Shown here one piece after another: positions 26,948-36,075 of a stretch of DNA of 64,000 nucleotides. Under the pieces are notes generated by a model, which was not told the DNA's origin, ran no database searches, and saw only the letters and a list, made by a program, of their open reading frames with translations. This DNA is from Flavivirga spongiicola (GTDB lineage: Bacteria; Bacteroidota; Bacteroidia; Flavobacteriales; Flavobacteriaceae), in NCBI RefSeq assembly GCF_030540825.1, contig NZ_JAUOEO010000001.1, forward strand, positions 2,081,001 to 2,145,000. Direction: 5' to 3'. The position numbers and the translations under genes are program-made. The number at the start of each line of letters is the position of its first letter. Position 1 is the stretch's first letter.

Positions 26948-28582
26948 TTACTTTAAATAATTAAGATAGCTGGAAGGATTACTTAGTATTTCTGTTGCTT
27001 TTTTAATCTTAGAATCGTTTACTTTATAGTATTCGTACAGCCCTTCCCTGTAAACATATCTTTTTACTATATCTTCGGTTAATAATTCTAATAAATAATC
27101 TTTATTTTCTTCAATAACACTGGTTTTTGACGCTTTTAAATTAGTAACCAAAGCATTAAAGTCTTTTTCTATATTATCATCTAATTCTTCTTTGCTTGCT
27201 GTTTCTAAAGCTTTGTAAAGTGCTTTTTCTGTTTCTGTTTCAAAAGAAAAATGATTCGTTTTTAAATAATTTTTAAAATTAGAAAAGTCAGTATCAGTAA
27301 GTTTCAAATTATTAATATCGTTTGTAGTATGTTTATAATAATAATCAGTACTGTAGTTAAATATTAAGTCGCTGTTTACAATAGCATTTGTGATGGCTGA
27401 ATTTTTAGAAGCATTAAAAATGACGTCTGGAAATACGCCGCCCCCATCAAATACTTTACGTCCGTTTTTAGTTTTAAACTCGTTGTAGTTTTCTTGTTTT
27501 ACACGAACCGCTTCCCCTTTTTCATTTCTATTCCAATAATCTAAAGATTGAATACACCTGCCCGAAGGGGTATAATATCTTGAAATGGTTATTTTAACTT
27601 GTGTTCCATAAGTGAGTTGTTTGGGACGCTGCACTAAACCTTTACCAAAACTTCTAGCCCCTACAATAACAGCACGATCTAAATCTTGCAATGAGCCAGA
27701 TACAATTTCACTTGCCGAAGCACTGTTGCCATCAATTAAAACCACTAAAGGTATTTCTGTATCAATAGGCTCGCTTTGTGTATAATAGGTTTTATTGTAT
27801 TTTTTAACTTTAGATTTTGTGGTGACCACTAATTGCCCTTTTGGAACAAAGAGATTCACAATTTTAATCGCTTCATTAAGGAGTCCACCAGGATTTCCTC
27901 TTAAATCCAGAATAATGTGTTCTGCTCCTTGGGCTTTTAAATCGCGTAAAGCGTAATTGGTTTCGTAATGCGCTTTATTACTAAATCTACTTAAAACAAT
28001 ATAACCTGTTTTATCATTAATCATTGAAAAATGAGGGACAGCCTTAATTTCTACTTCAGCTCTTTTTATGGTAGCAGTATGTGTTTTGCCTTGGCGTTTA
28101 TAAGTAACATCTACAGGTGTATCTGAAGCGCCTTTTAATAAATCGCCGGTATTCTCTTTATAAGTTTCAATGATAATGTTACCAACTTTAATAATTTCGT
28201 CTCCAGCCTTTAAACCCGCTTTATCAGCTGGATAGCCTTTGTAAGGTTCTACAATTACCAATTTGTCTTTAAATGTTTTTACTCTAGCACCTATGCCTGT
28301 ATAATCGCCCGTATTATTAATTCTGGCCGCTTCTACATCTTGCTCGTTCATAAAATTGGTGTATGGATCTAAATCTGCTAACATACTCTTAATAGCGGTG
28401 TCCATTAAATCACCAGGGTTCGTTTCGTCGACATAATTCATGTTGAGTTCTTTAAAAAGCGTTGTAAATATTTCTATTTGCTTTGCTATTTCAAAAAAAT
28501 CATTTTTAAAAGCAGTTCCGGTAAAAAAGATGGTACATGCCAGTATAGGAATTATGATTTTCTTTTTTAGTAAGTTCTTCAT
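26948..28582 (-). CDS. S41 family C-terminal processing peptidase
   Basis: A 544-residue tail-specific protease with an N-terminal membrane or signal segment (KKKIIIPILACTIFFTGTAF). A PDZ domain lies at about 95-175 (YTGIGARVKTFKDKLVIVEPYKGYPADKAGLKAGD). The catalytic Ser is in LIDGNSASASEIVSGSLQD and the catalytic Lys in ARSFGKGLVQ. It should act in the periplasm on C-terminal tails. It starts 15 bp after rnpA, so the two form a conserved flavobacterial pair. Confidence 0.93.
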   Translation of the reverse strand: MKNLLKKKIIIPILACTIFFTGTAFKNDFFEIAKQIEIFTTLFKELNMNYVDETNPGDLMDTAIKSMLADLDPYTNFMNEQDVEAARINNTGDYTGIGARVKTFKDKLVIVEPYKGYPADKAGLKAGDEIIKVGNIIIETYKENTGDLLKGASDTPVDVTYKRQGKTHTATIKRAEVEIKAVPHFSMINDKTGYIVLSRFSNKAHYETNYALRDLKAQGAEHIILDLRGNPGGLLNEAIKIVNLFVPKGQLVVTTKSKVKKYNKTYYTQSEPIDTEIPLVVLIDGNSASASEIVSGSLQDLDRAVIVGARSFGKGLVQRPKQLTYGTQVKITISRYYTPSGRCIQSLDYWNRNEKGEAVRVKQENYNEFKTKNGRKVFDGGGVFPDVIFNASKNSAITNAIVNSDLIFNYSTDYYYKHTTNDINNLKLTDTDFSNFKNYLKTNHFSFETETEKALYKALETASKEELDDNIEKDFNALVTNLKASKTSVIEENKDYLLELLTEDIVKRYVYREGLYEYYKVNDSKIKKATEILSNPSSYLNYLK

Positions 28583-28597
28583 AGTGGAAGTATATTA

Positions 28598-28972
28598 TTA
28601 TTCTGAAACTTTATTGGAAAATTTTTCAAACAAGTGTTTCATTCTGGATTCTATTTGAGTTAAGCTTGGTTTTTCTTTGCCAATGTACAAAATCATAAAC
28701 GCATATTGTGTTGTAATGTTGTTAAAATACACGGCTTTATTTAGTCTGTAAACCTCTCTTAATAATCGCTTTATACGGTTTCTGTCAACAGCTGTTTTAA
28801 AATTTCGCTTACTTACAGAAACGCCTGTTTTTGCTATAACATTATCATCAAAAGTTGTTTGAAGATAAACTAAGCGTAAAGGAAAAGCTGAAACAGATTG
28901 ACCTTCGTCAAATAATTGTTCAATGACCTTTTTGCTTTTAAGTTTTTCCTTTTTAGGATATGATGTAGACAT
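28598..28972 (-). CDS. rnpA: Ribonuclease P protein component
   Basis: A 124-residue basic protein that assists the catalytic RNA in removing tRNA 5' leaders. The signature NRIKRLLREVYRL (about residues 60-72) and the preceding FKTAVDRNR segment are clear. rpmH is not adjacent upstream within 240 bp, unlike in many bacteria. It leads into the S41 peptidase gene. Confidence 0.95.
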   Translation of the reverse strand: MSTSYPKKEKLKSKKVIEQLFDEGQSVSAFPLRLVYLQTTFDDNVIAKTGVSVSKRNFKTAVDRNRIKRLLREVYRLNKAVYFNNITTQYAFMILYIGKEKPSLTQIESRMKHLFEKFSNKVSE

Positions 28973-29211
28973 AAAATAATGAGCTCATTTTAAATTTTTT
29001 TGAATTATAGCGAAAATTAGTCATTTTTTATATAGATAAAAAAGGACGATTTTTTAGCCAATTGAAAACGTTAGTAAGTTCAATATATAAATACAAAAAT
29101 AGCAATAACAATTAACTCCTCAACCGGAATATATCTGCATGATAAAAATCATATTTAAACTCATTGAATCGTAGTAATTTAATCGTTTAAAAAACACTAA
29201 ACATTATAATA

Positions 29212-31062
29212 ATGGGCGATTTAAATGTTACAAAACTAAAGACTAAAAAAGACCGGGCTAATTATATTCATCATTTATTAAACGATATTAAAGCACTTGA
29301 TTTAATGATTGAAAATGGCATGATAGAAGATGCTATTTTTAGAATAGGAGCTGAACAAGAATTCTGTTTGGTAAACAATCAATTTTTACCAGAAAGTAAA
29401 TCTTTAGAGCTTTTAAAAGATATCGATGACCCTCATTTTACAACAGAGATTAGCAATTATAATCTTGAAATAAACTTAGACCCTTTAGCACTGGGAAATA
29501 CTTGCTTTTCACAATTGCATAAACAATTAGAAACACTGTTAGAAAAGGCAAAAAATGCAGCATCAAAGAAAGACATTAAAATAGTTTTAACCGGCATTTT
29601 ACCATCACTTTCTGTTAATAATGCTAATGAGCAGAATATGACTAATGTTGAGCGTTATTCTGTATTAAATGATGCTATAAAAGGAATAAGAAGGCAAAAT
29701 TTCGATATCCATATCAAAGGAACGGATGAATTAAATTTATTGCATGATTCTGTCATGTTAGAAGGCTGTAATACCAGTTTTCAAATGCATTTACAATTAA
29801 GTCCGAAAACTTTTGTAGATAGTTATAATTGGGCGCAAGCTATTTCGGGACCCATTTTAAGTGCATGTACTAATTCGCCGTTGCTATTTGGTAAAGAGCT
29901 ATGGAGAGAAACCCGGATAGCATTATTTACACAAAGTGTCGATACCAGAGCTAATTCTTATTTATTAAACGAAAAACAGTCCAGAGTTAGTTTTGGTAGT
30001 AAATGGCAAACAGGATCTATAACAGATATTTTTAAAGACAATATTTCCCGGTTTAGAAGCTTTATGACGACCAGCTTTATTAAGGATAGTGTAGATATGT
30101 TAAACAATAATGAAATTCCAGGATTAAAAGCGTTAGGCTTACATAACGGTACGGTATACCCATGGAATCGAGTTTGTTATGGAAAAACGGAAGGCAAACC
30201 AAACTTAAGAATTGAAAACAGATACATCCCTTCAGGCCCAACACTTACAGACGAAATTGCAAACATGGCGTTTTGGGTAGGTGTTATGCTAGGTAAACCA
30301 AAAAAATATAATAACATACATGAACAATGGGATTTTAAAGATACGAAATCAAACTTTTTTAACGCAGCTCGATATGGTATGGCTACTCAGTTTTACTGGA
30401 ATGGAAAATATGTTTCTAGTTACAGTTTAATATTAGATGAGCTTTTACCTATGGCATATAAAGGTTTGTATAGTGTTGGAGTAGCGCCAAAAGACGCGGA
30501 GCATTATTTAAAAGTTATAAAAAATAGAATGCAAGCTAATAGTGGTTCTGAGTGGCTTGTTAGAAACTATAGACAGCTATTAAAATATCATAAGCGTTTC
30601 GAGGCCATGCAAATATTAACTTCTAAAATGTATGAAAAGCAAGAAAAAGGATATCCTGTATCTACTTGGGATACATTAAATGAAAGCGATGCGTTTTCTT
30701 TTAAAAAACAAAGAGTTGTAAAGCATATTATGAGTTCTGATATTTTTTCCGTTGATAAAAAAGATAGCGTTAAATTGGTTTTAAATATTATGAAATGGAA
30801 AAACATTCACCACATGCCAGTTATAAACATTAGTAGGGAATTGATTGGTTTAATAACCTGGAAAGATGTTAAATCATATTTAGAGAATCCGAAACAGCAA
30901 AACATTGCTGTTAATAAAATAATGAAGACAGATGTTATAACTACAGAGGAGTACACACCTATTCATGTTGCAAAAAAACTAATGAACGATAATAATATAG
31001 GCAGCCTTCCCGTAGTGAAACAAAATAAATTAGTGGGATTAATTACAAGAAATGATTTTTAA
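29212..31062 (+). CDS. Glutamate-cysteine ligase (GCS2)-like protein fused to CBS domains
   Basis: A 616-residue cytosolic protein. The N-terminal about 450 residues follow the carboxylate-amine ligase GCS2/YbdK fold: IGAEQEFCLVN, EISNYNLEINLDPL, and NRVCYGKTEGKPNLRIENRYIPSGPT. The C-terminal about 120 residues form a CBS pair (HIMSSDIFSVDKKDSVKLVLNIMKWKNIHHMPVI, then KIMKTDVITTEEYTPIHVAKKLM), so adenine-nucleotide sensing of the ligase is likely. Such fusions usually accompany aspartoacylase-like and RimK-like genes; the first lies 3 bp downstream, the second was not seen. Confidence 0.88.
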   Translation: MGDLNVTKLKTKKDRANYIHHLLNDIKALDLMIENGMIEDAIFRIGAEQEFCLVNNQFLPESKSLELLKDIDDPHFTTEISNYNLEINLDPLALGNTCFSQLHKQLETLLEKAKNAASKKDIKIVLTGILPSLSVNNANEQNMTNVERYSVLNDAIKGIRRQNFDIHIKGTDELNLLHDSVMLEGCNTSFQMHLQLSPKTFVDSYNWAQAISGPILSACTNSPLLFGKELWRETRIALFTQSVDTRANSYLLNEKQSRVSFGSKWQTGSITDIFKDNISRFRSFMTTSFIKDSVDMLNNNEIPGLKALGLHNGTVYPWNRVCYGKTEGKPNLRIENRYIPSGPTLTDEIANMAFWVGVMLGKPKKYNNIHEQWDFKDTKSNFFNAARYGMATQFYWNGKYVSSYSLILDELLPMAYKGLYSVGVAPKDAEHYLKVIKNRMQANSGSEWLVRNYRQLLKYHKRFEAMQILTSKMYEKQEKGYPVSTWDTLNESDAFSFKKQRVVKHIMSSDIFSVDKKDSVKLVLNIMKWKNIHHMPVINISRELIGLITWKDVKSYLENPKQQNIAVNKIMKTDVITTEEYTPIHVAKKLMNDNNIGSLPVVKQNKLVGLITRNDF

Positions 31063-31065
31063 TGG

Positions 31066-32256
31066 ATGATGGATGTATATAGTAAAGCACGTGATAATAG
31101 CATAACTGTAAATAGGGTACTTGGCAAAATCGAAGGGTCAAAACCAGGATCAACTGTGGTGTTTTTTGGAGGTATTCATGGTAATGAAACCTCAGGAGTT
31201 TTTGCTTTAAAGGACGTTTTAGAAACCATTGATCCGTTAAAAGTCAAAGGGACTGTTTATGGTATTTCGGGTAATTTAAAAGCGCTTCAGTTAAACCAGA
31301 GATATGCTGATGAAGATTTAAATCGACTTTGGACTAAAGAACGTATTGAAGCTATTAAAAAGAAGACCGCTTTAAAAGATGATGAAGCAGAATTATTAGA
31401 GATCTTAGGTATTTTAAACACTATTTTAGAAACAGAAAAGCCACCATTTTATTTTATAGACTTACACACCACATCAAGTAAAACCTTGCCTTTTATAACC
31501 ATTAATGATGCATTAATAAACCGAAAATTTGCCAAACAGTTTCCTGTACCTATTGTGCTAGGTATTGAAGAATATTTAAATGGTCCGTTATTAAGTTACA
31601 TAAACAAATTAGGCTATGTGTCTTTAGGTTTTGAATCTGGGCAGCACGAAGATTTAAGTGCTATCACGAACAACATAGCGTTTATTTATTTAGCTTTAGT
31701 GTTTTCTGGTGTTTTAAAAATAGATCATATTACTAATTTTTTGGACCATTGTAAAGAATTACAAACACAAGCAGCTAATATGGCTGATGTTTTTGAAGTT
31801 ATTTATCTTCATAAGATACAATCTAACGAAACCTTTACCATGATAAATGGTTTTAAAAGCTTTCAAGCTATTAATAAAGGTATTCCAATTGCTATAAGTA
31901 ATCGTAGAGAATTAAAAGCAAGGTATAACGGACGTATTTTTATGCCTTTATATCAAACTAAGGGCTCTGAAGGTTTTTTTATTATAAGGCGTATAAAACC
32001 GTTTTACTTAAAACTATCAACACTTTTAAGGCGCACGAAGTTTGATAACTTATTAGTTGCCTTACCTGGTGTTTCTTGGTTAAATAAAACGGAAGGTATT
32101 TTACAGGTCAACCTAAGGGTTGCTAAGTTTTTTGCTAAATCGTTTTTTCATTTGTTGGGTTATAGAAATAAACAAATAACAAAGACCCATTTAAGACTTA
32201 ATAATCGTGAACGTGTTGCCAAAACAAGTATGTATAAAAAAGAACCTTGGTATTAG
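31066..32256 (+). CDS. Succinylglutamate desuccinylase/aspartoacylase family deacylase
   Basis: A 396-residue zinc carboxypeptidase-fold protein. The zinc ligands are the His and Glu of GGIHGNETSG (about residues 36-45) and the His of IDLHTTSS (about 127-134). AstE/AspA relatives hydrolyse N-acyl amino acids. It starts 3 bp after the GCS2-CBS gene, so both probably act on the same amide-linked metabolite, one making and one cleaving it (inference). The last about 100 residues beyond the family core are basic and of unknown role. Confidence 0.85.
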   Translation: MMDVYSKARDNSITVNRVLGKIEGSKPGSTVVFFGGIHGNETSGVFALKDVLETIDPLKVKGTVYGISGNLKALQLNQRYADEDLNRLWTKERIEAIKKKTALKDDEAELLEILGILNTILETEKPPFYFIDLHTTSSKTLPFITINDALINRKFAKQFPVPIVLGIEEYLNGPLLSYINKLGYVSLGFESGQHEDLSAITNNIAFIYLALVFSGVLKIDHITNFLDHCKELQTQAANMADVFEVIYLHKIQSNETFTMINGFKSFQAINKGIPIAISNRRELKARYNGRIFMPLYQTKGSEGFFIIRRIKPFYLKLSTLLRRTKFDNLLVALPGVSWLNKTEGILQVNLRVAKFFAKSFFHLLGYRNKQITKTHLRLNNRERVAKTSMYKKEPWY

Positions 32257-32447
32257 GATTGAGTCTTAGTATCGTTAAAATATGTCTGTTTTCTAATTCA
32301 TATATAATAAATTATTTTATCTCCACAAATGCATTTTAACTTTTACGGATTAGATATTAGTAAAGAGGTATTTGATGCCAATAGTGAAAGTAATACCAAT
32401 TGTATATATCATTTTTAAGGATTAATAAGTATAATGTTTAACCATAT

Positions 32448-32855
32448 TTAGAATTCAAAAAAGAAAAAAGTGACTACAGCCCATTCTTTTTTAATGTCTT
32501 TGGCATAACCAATAGTACTTCGACTGCTGTTTTGAACGGTTCCATTCTCTTTAATATAGCCAATAGTACTTCGGCTACTGTTCTGAACGGTTCCATTCTC
32601 TTTAATATAACCAACGGTGCTCCTACTATTGTTTTGAATGGTTCCGTCGTCTTTAATATAACCAATGGTACTTCGGCTACTGTTTTGAATGGTTCCATTG
32701 TCTTTAATGTAGCCAACAGTACTTCGGCTGCTATTCTGAATGGTACCATCACTTTTAATATAGCCTGTTGTAGTACGACTACTGGATTGAATCGTTTGTG
32801 CCCTGCTAAATGTTATACTTGATAAGGCAATGATGATTAAGAAGCGTTTTTTCAT
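32448..32855 (-). CDS. 5-fold beta-flower-type repeat protein, secreted
   Basis: A 135-residue protein starting MKKRFLIIIALSSITFSRAQ, a Sec signal peptide; I use this Met rather than one 24 bp upstream. The mature chain is a run of 17-residue repeats of the form SSRSTxGYIKxDGTIQN, about six in a row, then a hydrophobic tail (EWAVVTFFFFEF). This matches the small beta-flower proteins common in Bacteroidota, whose role is unknown. The repeats are also near-identical in DNA (51-bp period), so unit number may vary by slippage. Confidence 0.8.
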   Translation of the reverse strand: MKKRFLIIIALSSITFSRAQTIQSSSRTTTGYIKSDGTIQNSSRSTVGYIKDNGTIQNSSRSTIGYIKDDGTIQNNSRSTVGYIKENGTVQNSSRSTIGYIKENGTVQNSSRSTIGYAKDIKKEWAVVTFFFFEF

Positions 32856-33113
32856 ATGTTGTGTTATAAAAATGAGCAAATTACATCTAGTGAAAGCTTG
32901 TTTAATGACTTTATGATATGAAATCGTTTTAATACTAAAACAAGTTCAACACAAGTTACTTTGTATCAAAACTTAAGCCAAAGTCATAGAAACTTTATAG
33001 GATAAAATTATTTGAAAATGAAAAAGATACTACATTTTCATAAAGCCTCATTTTTATTTTTAGCCCTTTTTAGAAACCTGTTGTTTTAATAATTTCTACG
33101 CTATTAACGGTTT

Positions 33114-33893
33114 TTATAATTCAATATAATGATGTTCTTCATAATAGGTTATAGAGTTAGGTTCTCTAGTGCTTTTGGTTACAAATCCATTTTTGTCATA
33201 CTCTAAATAAATATTCCAAGTATCATTTGTACTTCCTTGTTTATAATTTCCTGTTAAAGGATTATTTTTTGTCACTTTTAAACCTAGAATATCAAAGTAA
33301 TCACCATATTCATATTCCATGGCTCCTCCAAAAGGGTCATTTTCCTTGTTAGAATCAAAATTTGAATATGTAAAAGTTTCTGTTCCTGTAGAATTAGAAA
33401 TTAAGTTTTGATTAGAATCTCTTGTAAAAACTTCTTCTGAATAATTTGTTGGAGAAGATGTGTCAAAAGTGAATTTCGTTGAATCCACATAACCATTTGT
33501 AAAGAATATTTCTAACAAACTATTGTTTGCAGTAGAAACAAGTGTTGCTTTATTATTTTCAAGCGTTACATTATAAGTTACAGAATTATCAGCATTATTA
33601 GGGTTATCAAAGTTTGTATTTTGAATAATTGAACTAATGTTATTTCTATTATAAGATACTGTAAATGTTCTTGATAGGTAGTTGTAATCATTTATTGTGA
33701 TGGACTTAATCTTGTTTTCATCATTATAAAAGACTTCTTTATCAAAAGAAATATTTCCATTGTTATATACAAGTGTTTTTTTATATAGTTTGACAATCTC
33801 GATAGGAATGTCTTTCTGCCCATTGTCATCAGATGAACAAGATAAAATTGATAATCCAATAAAAAGTGTAAATAAAAAATTTTGTTTTTTCAT
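33114..33893 (-). CDS. Lipoprotein of unknown function
   Basis: A 259-residue lipoprotein (signal MKKQNFLFTLFIGLSILSC, Cys19, then SSDDN). The mature chain is strand-rich, Asn/Ser/Thr-rich and periodic (KSITINDYNYLSRTFTVSYNRNN, DTWNIYLEYDKNGFVTKSTRE), like the YD/RHS-type strand patterns of Bacteroidota surface lipoproteins. No catalytic motif is seen. It lies alone downstream of a strong terminator. Confidence 0.7.
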   Translation of the reverse strand: MKKQNFLFTLFIGLSILSCSSDDNGQKDIPIEIVKLYKKTLVYNNGNISFDKEVFYNDENKIKSITINDYNYLSRTFTVSYNRNNISSIIQNTNFDNPNNADNSVTYNVTLENNKATLVSTANNSLLEIFFTNGYVDSTKFTFDTSSPTNYSEEVFTRDSNQNLISNSTGTETFTYSNFDSNKENDPFGGAMEYEYGDYFDILGLKVTKNNPLTGNYKQGSTNDTWNIYLEYDKNGFVTKSTREPNSITYYEEHHYIEL

Positions 33894-34008
33894 CCGAAAC
33901 TTAGAGTATTAATTATATATAATGATTTTATGATATGAAATTTTTTTAAAGTTTTATATCATAGCTTAAGCGAAAGTAACTGAATTTTTTACAAAGTAAA
34001 ATTGTTTA

Positions 34009-34050
34009 AAACCAAAAAACCTCTTTATGGAAAAAGAGGTTTTTTGGTTT
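34009..34050 (-). terminator. Strong terminator after the LRR lipoprotein gene
   Basis: Perfect 18-bp inverted arms (34009-34026 and 34033-34050) with a 6-nt loop; each arm includes a run of six A or T. It lies about 70 bp past the stop of the LRR gene and can work in both directions. Confidence 0.88.
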
Positions 34051-34122
34051 TATAAACTAGCTTACTCAAAGCAATACTGAATCATGTTTTGTTTTTCTTT
34101 TTGCTGCCATTTCTTTTTGTAC

Positions 34123-35667
34123 TTATAAACAAGTAACACTTGGATCTTTAGTTATTGTAGTTCCGGACGTTTCTAAATCACAAACCTTTTGTGGAATAGT
34201 GGTTAATTGGTTGCTGGTAAGGTATAGCGCAACTAACCCTGTTAAATTACCTATTTCGGGAGGAATGCTGGTTAGTTCGTTATCAGATAGATATAAACCA
34301 ACCAAATTATTCATAGTACTTATTGACTTAGGAATACTGGTCAGCTTGTTAACGGATAAGATTAAAGAAGTAATATTTAAATTTCCAATTTCTGATGGAA
34401 GTGTTGCAATTTTATTATTATTTAAGGTCAGAGTTTCTAAAGAGGATAATGAGCCAATACTTGAGTGAATAACAGTTAGATTGTTATATTCTAAATCTAA
34501 AAGCGTTAAGTTAGTTAGATCTCCAATAGTAGCAGGAAGCAAAGCCAATTGGTTTTCGCTGAGTTGCAGGGTCTTTAATTTACTTAAATTCCCAATAGCG
34601 TCAGGTAGACTATTGATTTCATTATATTCTAAGTTCAAAATTTCCAGATCGTCCATATCTCCAATTTCAGACGGAAGCTGAACCAGAAAATTATTAGATA
34701 AATTTAAAGTCCAAATTTGATTTAAATTCCCTATTTCAGACGGGATACTTGTCATTTTGTTGTTATGAGCACTTAAATTGAGAAGACTTGTCAAATTACC
34801 AATTGCAGAAGGAATACTCGTTAATTCATTACCGTCCAGATTAAGCAAAACCAATTTGCTGCTTAAGTTTTCTATACTGTTAGGAAGGCTGGTTATTTGA
34901 TTACTTCCAATGGCTAAATGTTCCAGATTGTTTAGTTGTTCTAATTCAGTAGGGTAATTACCAAGTGTGTTATTGGCAATATTGAGTGTTTTTAAACTTG
35001 TTAGATTTCCAAATTCGGCAGGCAACTCACTTATTTGATTATCATAAATAAAGAGTTTTTCTAATTTAGAAAGACCTCCAAACGTTGCTGGTATGGTACT
35101 TATGCTCTTAAGATGAACATCTAGTACTGTTACCCGATCATCATCCAAAGTAACCCCAGCCCAGGTATTCATGGAATCAGCGTTTAAATCCCAGCCTAAG
35201 GTATTACTTGGGTTGGCATTATAAAAAAGCTCTAGGATTTCTCTATCAGAAAGCGGGATTGGAGCGGCAACGGTAGCTTCCACGGTATATTTTCTAATGG
35301 CTTTATTTTCTGCTGTGACGGTATATATTACAGGCGCCGTTAAATCGACACTAATATCTGATTTTGGATTTACTGTAGCTAAATCTGAAATGCTAATTGT
35401 TGGTGTTAGATTTTTTACATTTGTGCCTGATGGGAATGAAATATTTATTGTTAAATCCTCTTGATTCATCACCCCATTAATATCTTCTGAAAGGTTTGCG
35501 TTATTAGCCTTAGTGAAGATAAAACTGGTGATGCGATTTTCATTACTCAGGTCTGGTGGTGTTGCATGATCATCATCGCTACTGCAACTTGAAAGTATTA
35601 AAAATAGTAGTAGGAACAGGTTCGTTTTTTGGAGTACTCTTTTGCACGTTTTTTTAATTTGTTTCAT
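34123..35667 (-). CDS. Leucine-rich-repeat lipoprotein
   Basis: A 514-residue lipoprotein: basic n-region, hydrophobic LFLLLFLILSSCSSDDD with Cys at about 28. Residues about 40-130 form a beta-sandwich-like domain (NRITSFIFTKANNANL, APVIYTVTAENKAIRKYTVEA) of the type preceding surface domains. From about 150 a cap leads into about 14 leucine-rich repeats of 23 residues (LxLxxNxLxxIPxxIGNLTxL), the ras-group plant/bacterial type. Probably a surface adhesion or recognition protein; no sorting domain is present. Confidence 0.85.
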   Translation of the reverse strand: MKQIKKTCKRVLQKTNLFLLLFLILSSCSSDDDHATPPDLSNENRITSFIFTKANNANLSEDINGVMNQEDLTINISFPSGTNVKNLTPTISISDLATVNPKSDISVDLTAPVIYTVTAENKAIRKYTVEATVAAPIPLSDREILELFYNANPSNTLGWDLNADSMNTWAGVTLDDDRVTVLDVHLKSISTIPATFGGLSKLEKLFIYDNQISELPAEFGNLTSLKTLNIANNTLGNYPTELEQLNNLEHLAIGSNQITSLPNSIENLSSKLVLLNLDGNELTSIPSAIGNLTSLLNLSAHNNKMTSIPSEIGNLNQIWTLNLSNNFLVQLPSEIGDMDDLEILNLEYNEINSLPDAIGNLSKLKTLQLSENQLALLPATIGDLTNLTLLDLEYNNLTVIHSSIGSLSSLETLTLNNNKIATLPSEIGNLNITSLILSVNKLTSIPKSISTMNNLVGLYLSDNELTSIPPEIGNLTGLVALYLTSNQLTTIPQKVCDLETSGTTITKDPSVTCL

Positions 35668-35764
35668 GATTTGGGAATGAATAATTTGTTGTTTTCTTTT
35701 TAATATTTAAAACGATTCATTATGTAAACGAATGACCCATTAAATACCCTCCTTTTTAATAGAA

Positions 35765-35794
35765 AAAACCATTTTCCGATTGGAAAATGGTTTT
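35765..35794 (-). terminator. Intrinsic terminator left of the degenerate reading frame
   Basis: Perfect 13-bp arms AAAACCATTTTCC (35765-35777) and GGAAAATGGTTTT (35782-35794) around a 4-nt loop. Confidence 0.8.
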
Positions 35795-35913
35795 AATCAT
35801 CGTTATAAAAAAAAGACACTCTATTTTCATAAAGTGCCTTTTATATTTTTGAAAAATATTAAAACCTACTTGGTATTATTTTTTACCAAATATGAGCTCA
35901 TATCCCTGTTATT

Positions 35914-36075
35914 TTATATTTCAATTTGAGAGATAGGAAGTAATCTCGAATCCTCCAAGGCAGCTGTTCTATGTCCTGCATACTTTAAATAGATTTCATT
36001 CTGAGCAGATTCCATAAATTTAGATACAGATTCATGTTCGACCAATAATGCAATGTGCCATTTTGATTTTTTATT
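35914..36075 (-). pseudogene. C-terminal remnant of an unrecognised gene
   Basis: On the minus strand a frame without a usable start encodes about 53 residues including WHIALLVEHESVSKF, MESAQNEIYLKYAGHRTAA and LEDSRLLPISQIEI then a stop. Composition looks protein-coding, but the frame is closed by a stop at 36076-36078 and overlaps the tail of the gene at 36071. It is best read as the 3' remnant of a gene cut by insertion of that gene; family not recognised. The rest of the 35.67-36.07 kb spacer holds the terminator and a short palindrome ATATGAGCTCATAT near 35890. Confidence 0.35.

Noticed and set aside
32474..32822. Two long open frames overlapping the 5-fold repeat gene on both strands
   Set aside because: They are by-products of the 51-bp repeat (a multiple of three keeps other frames open) and have no signal peptide or known domain.
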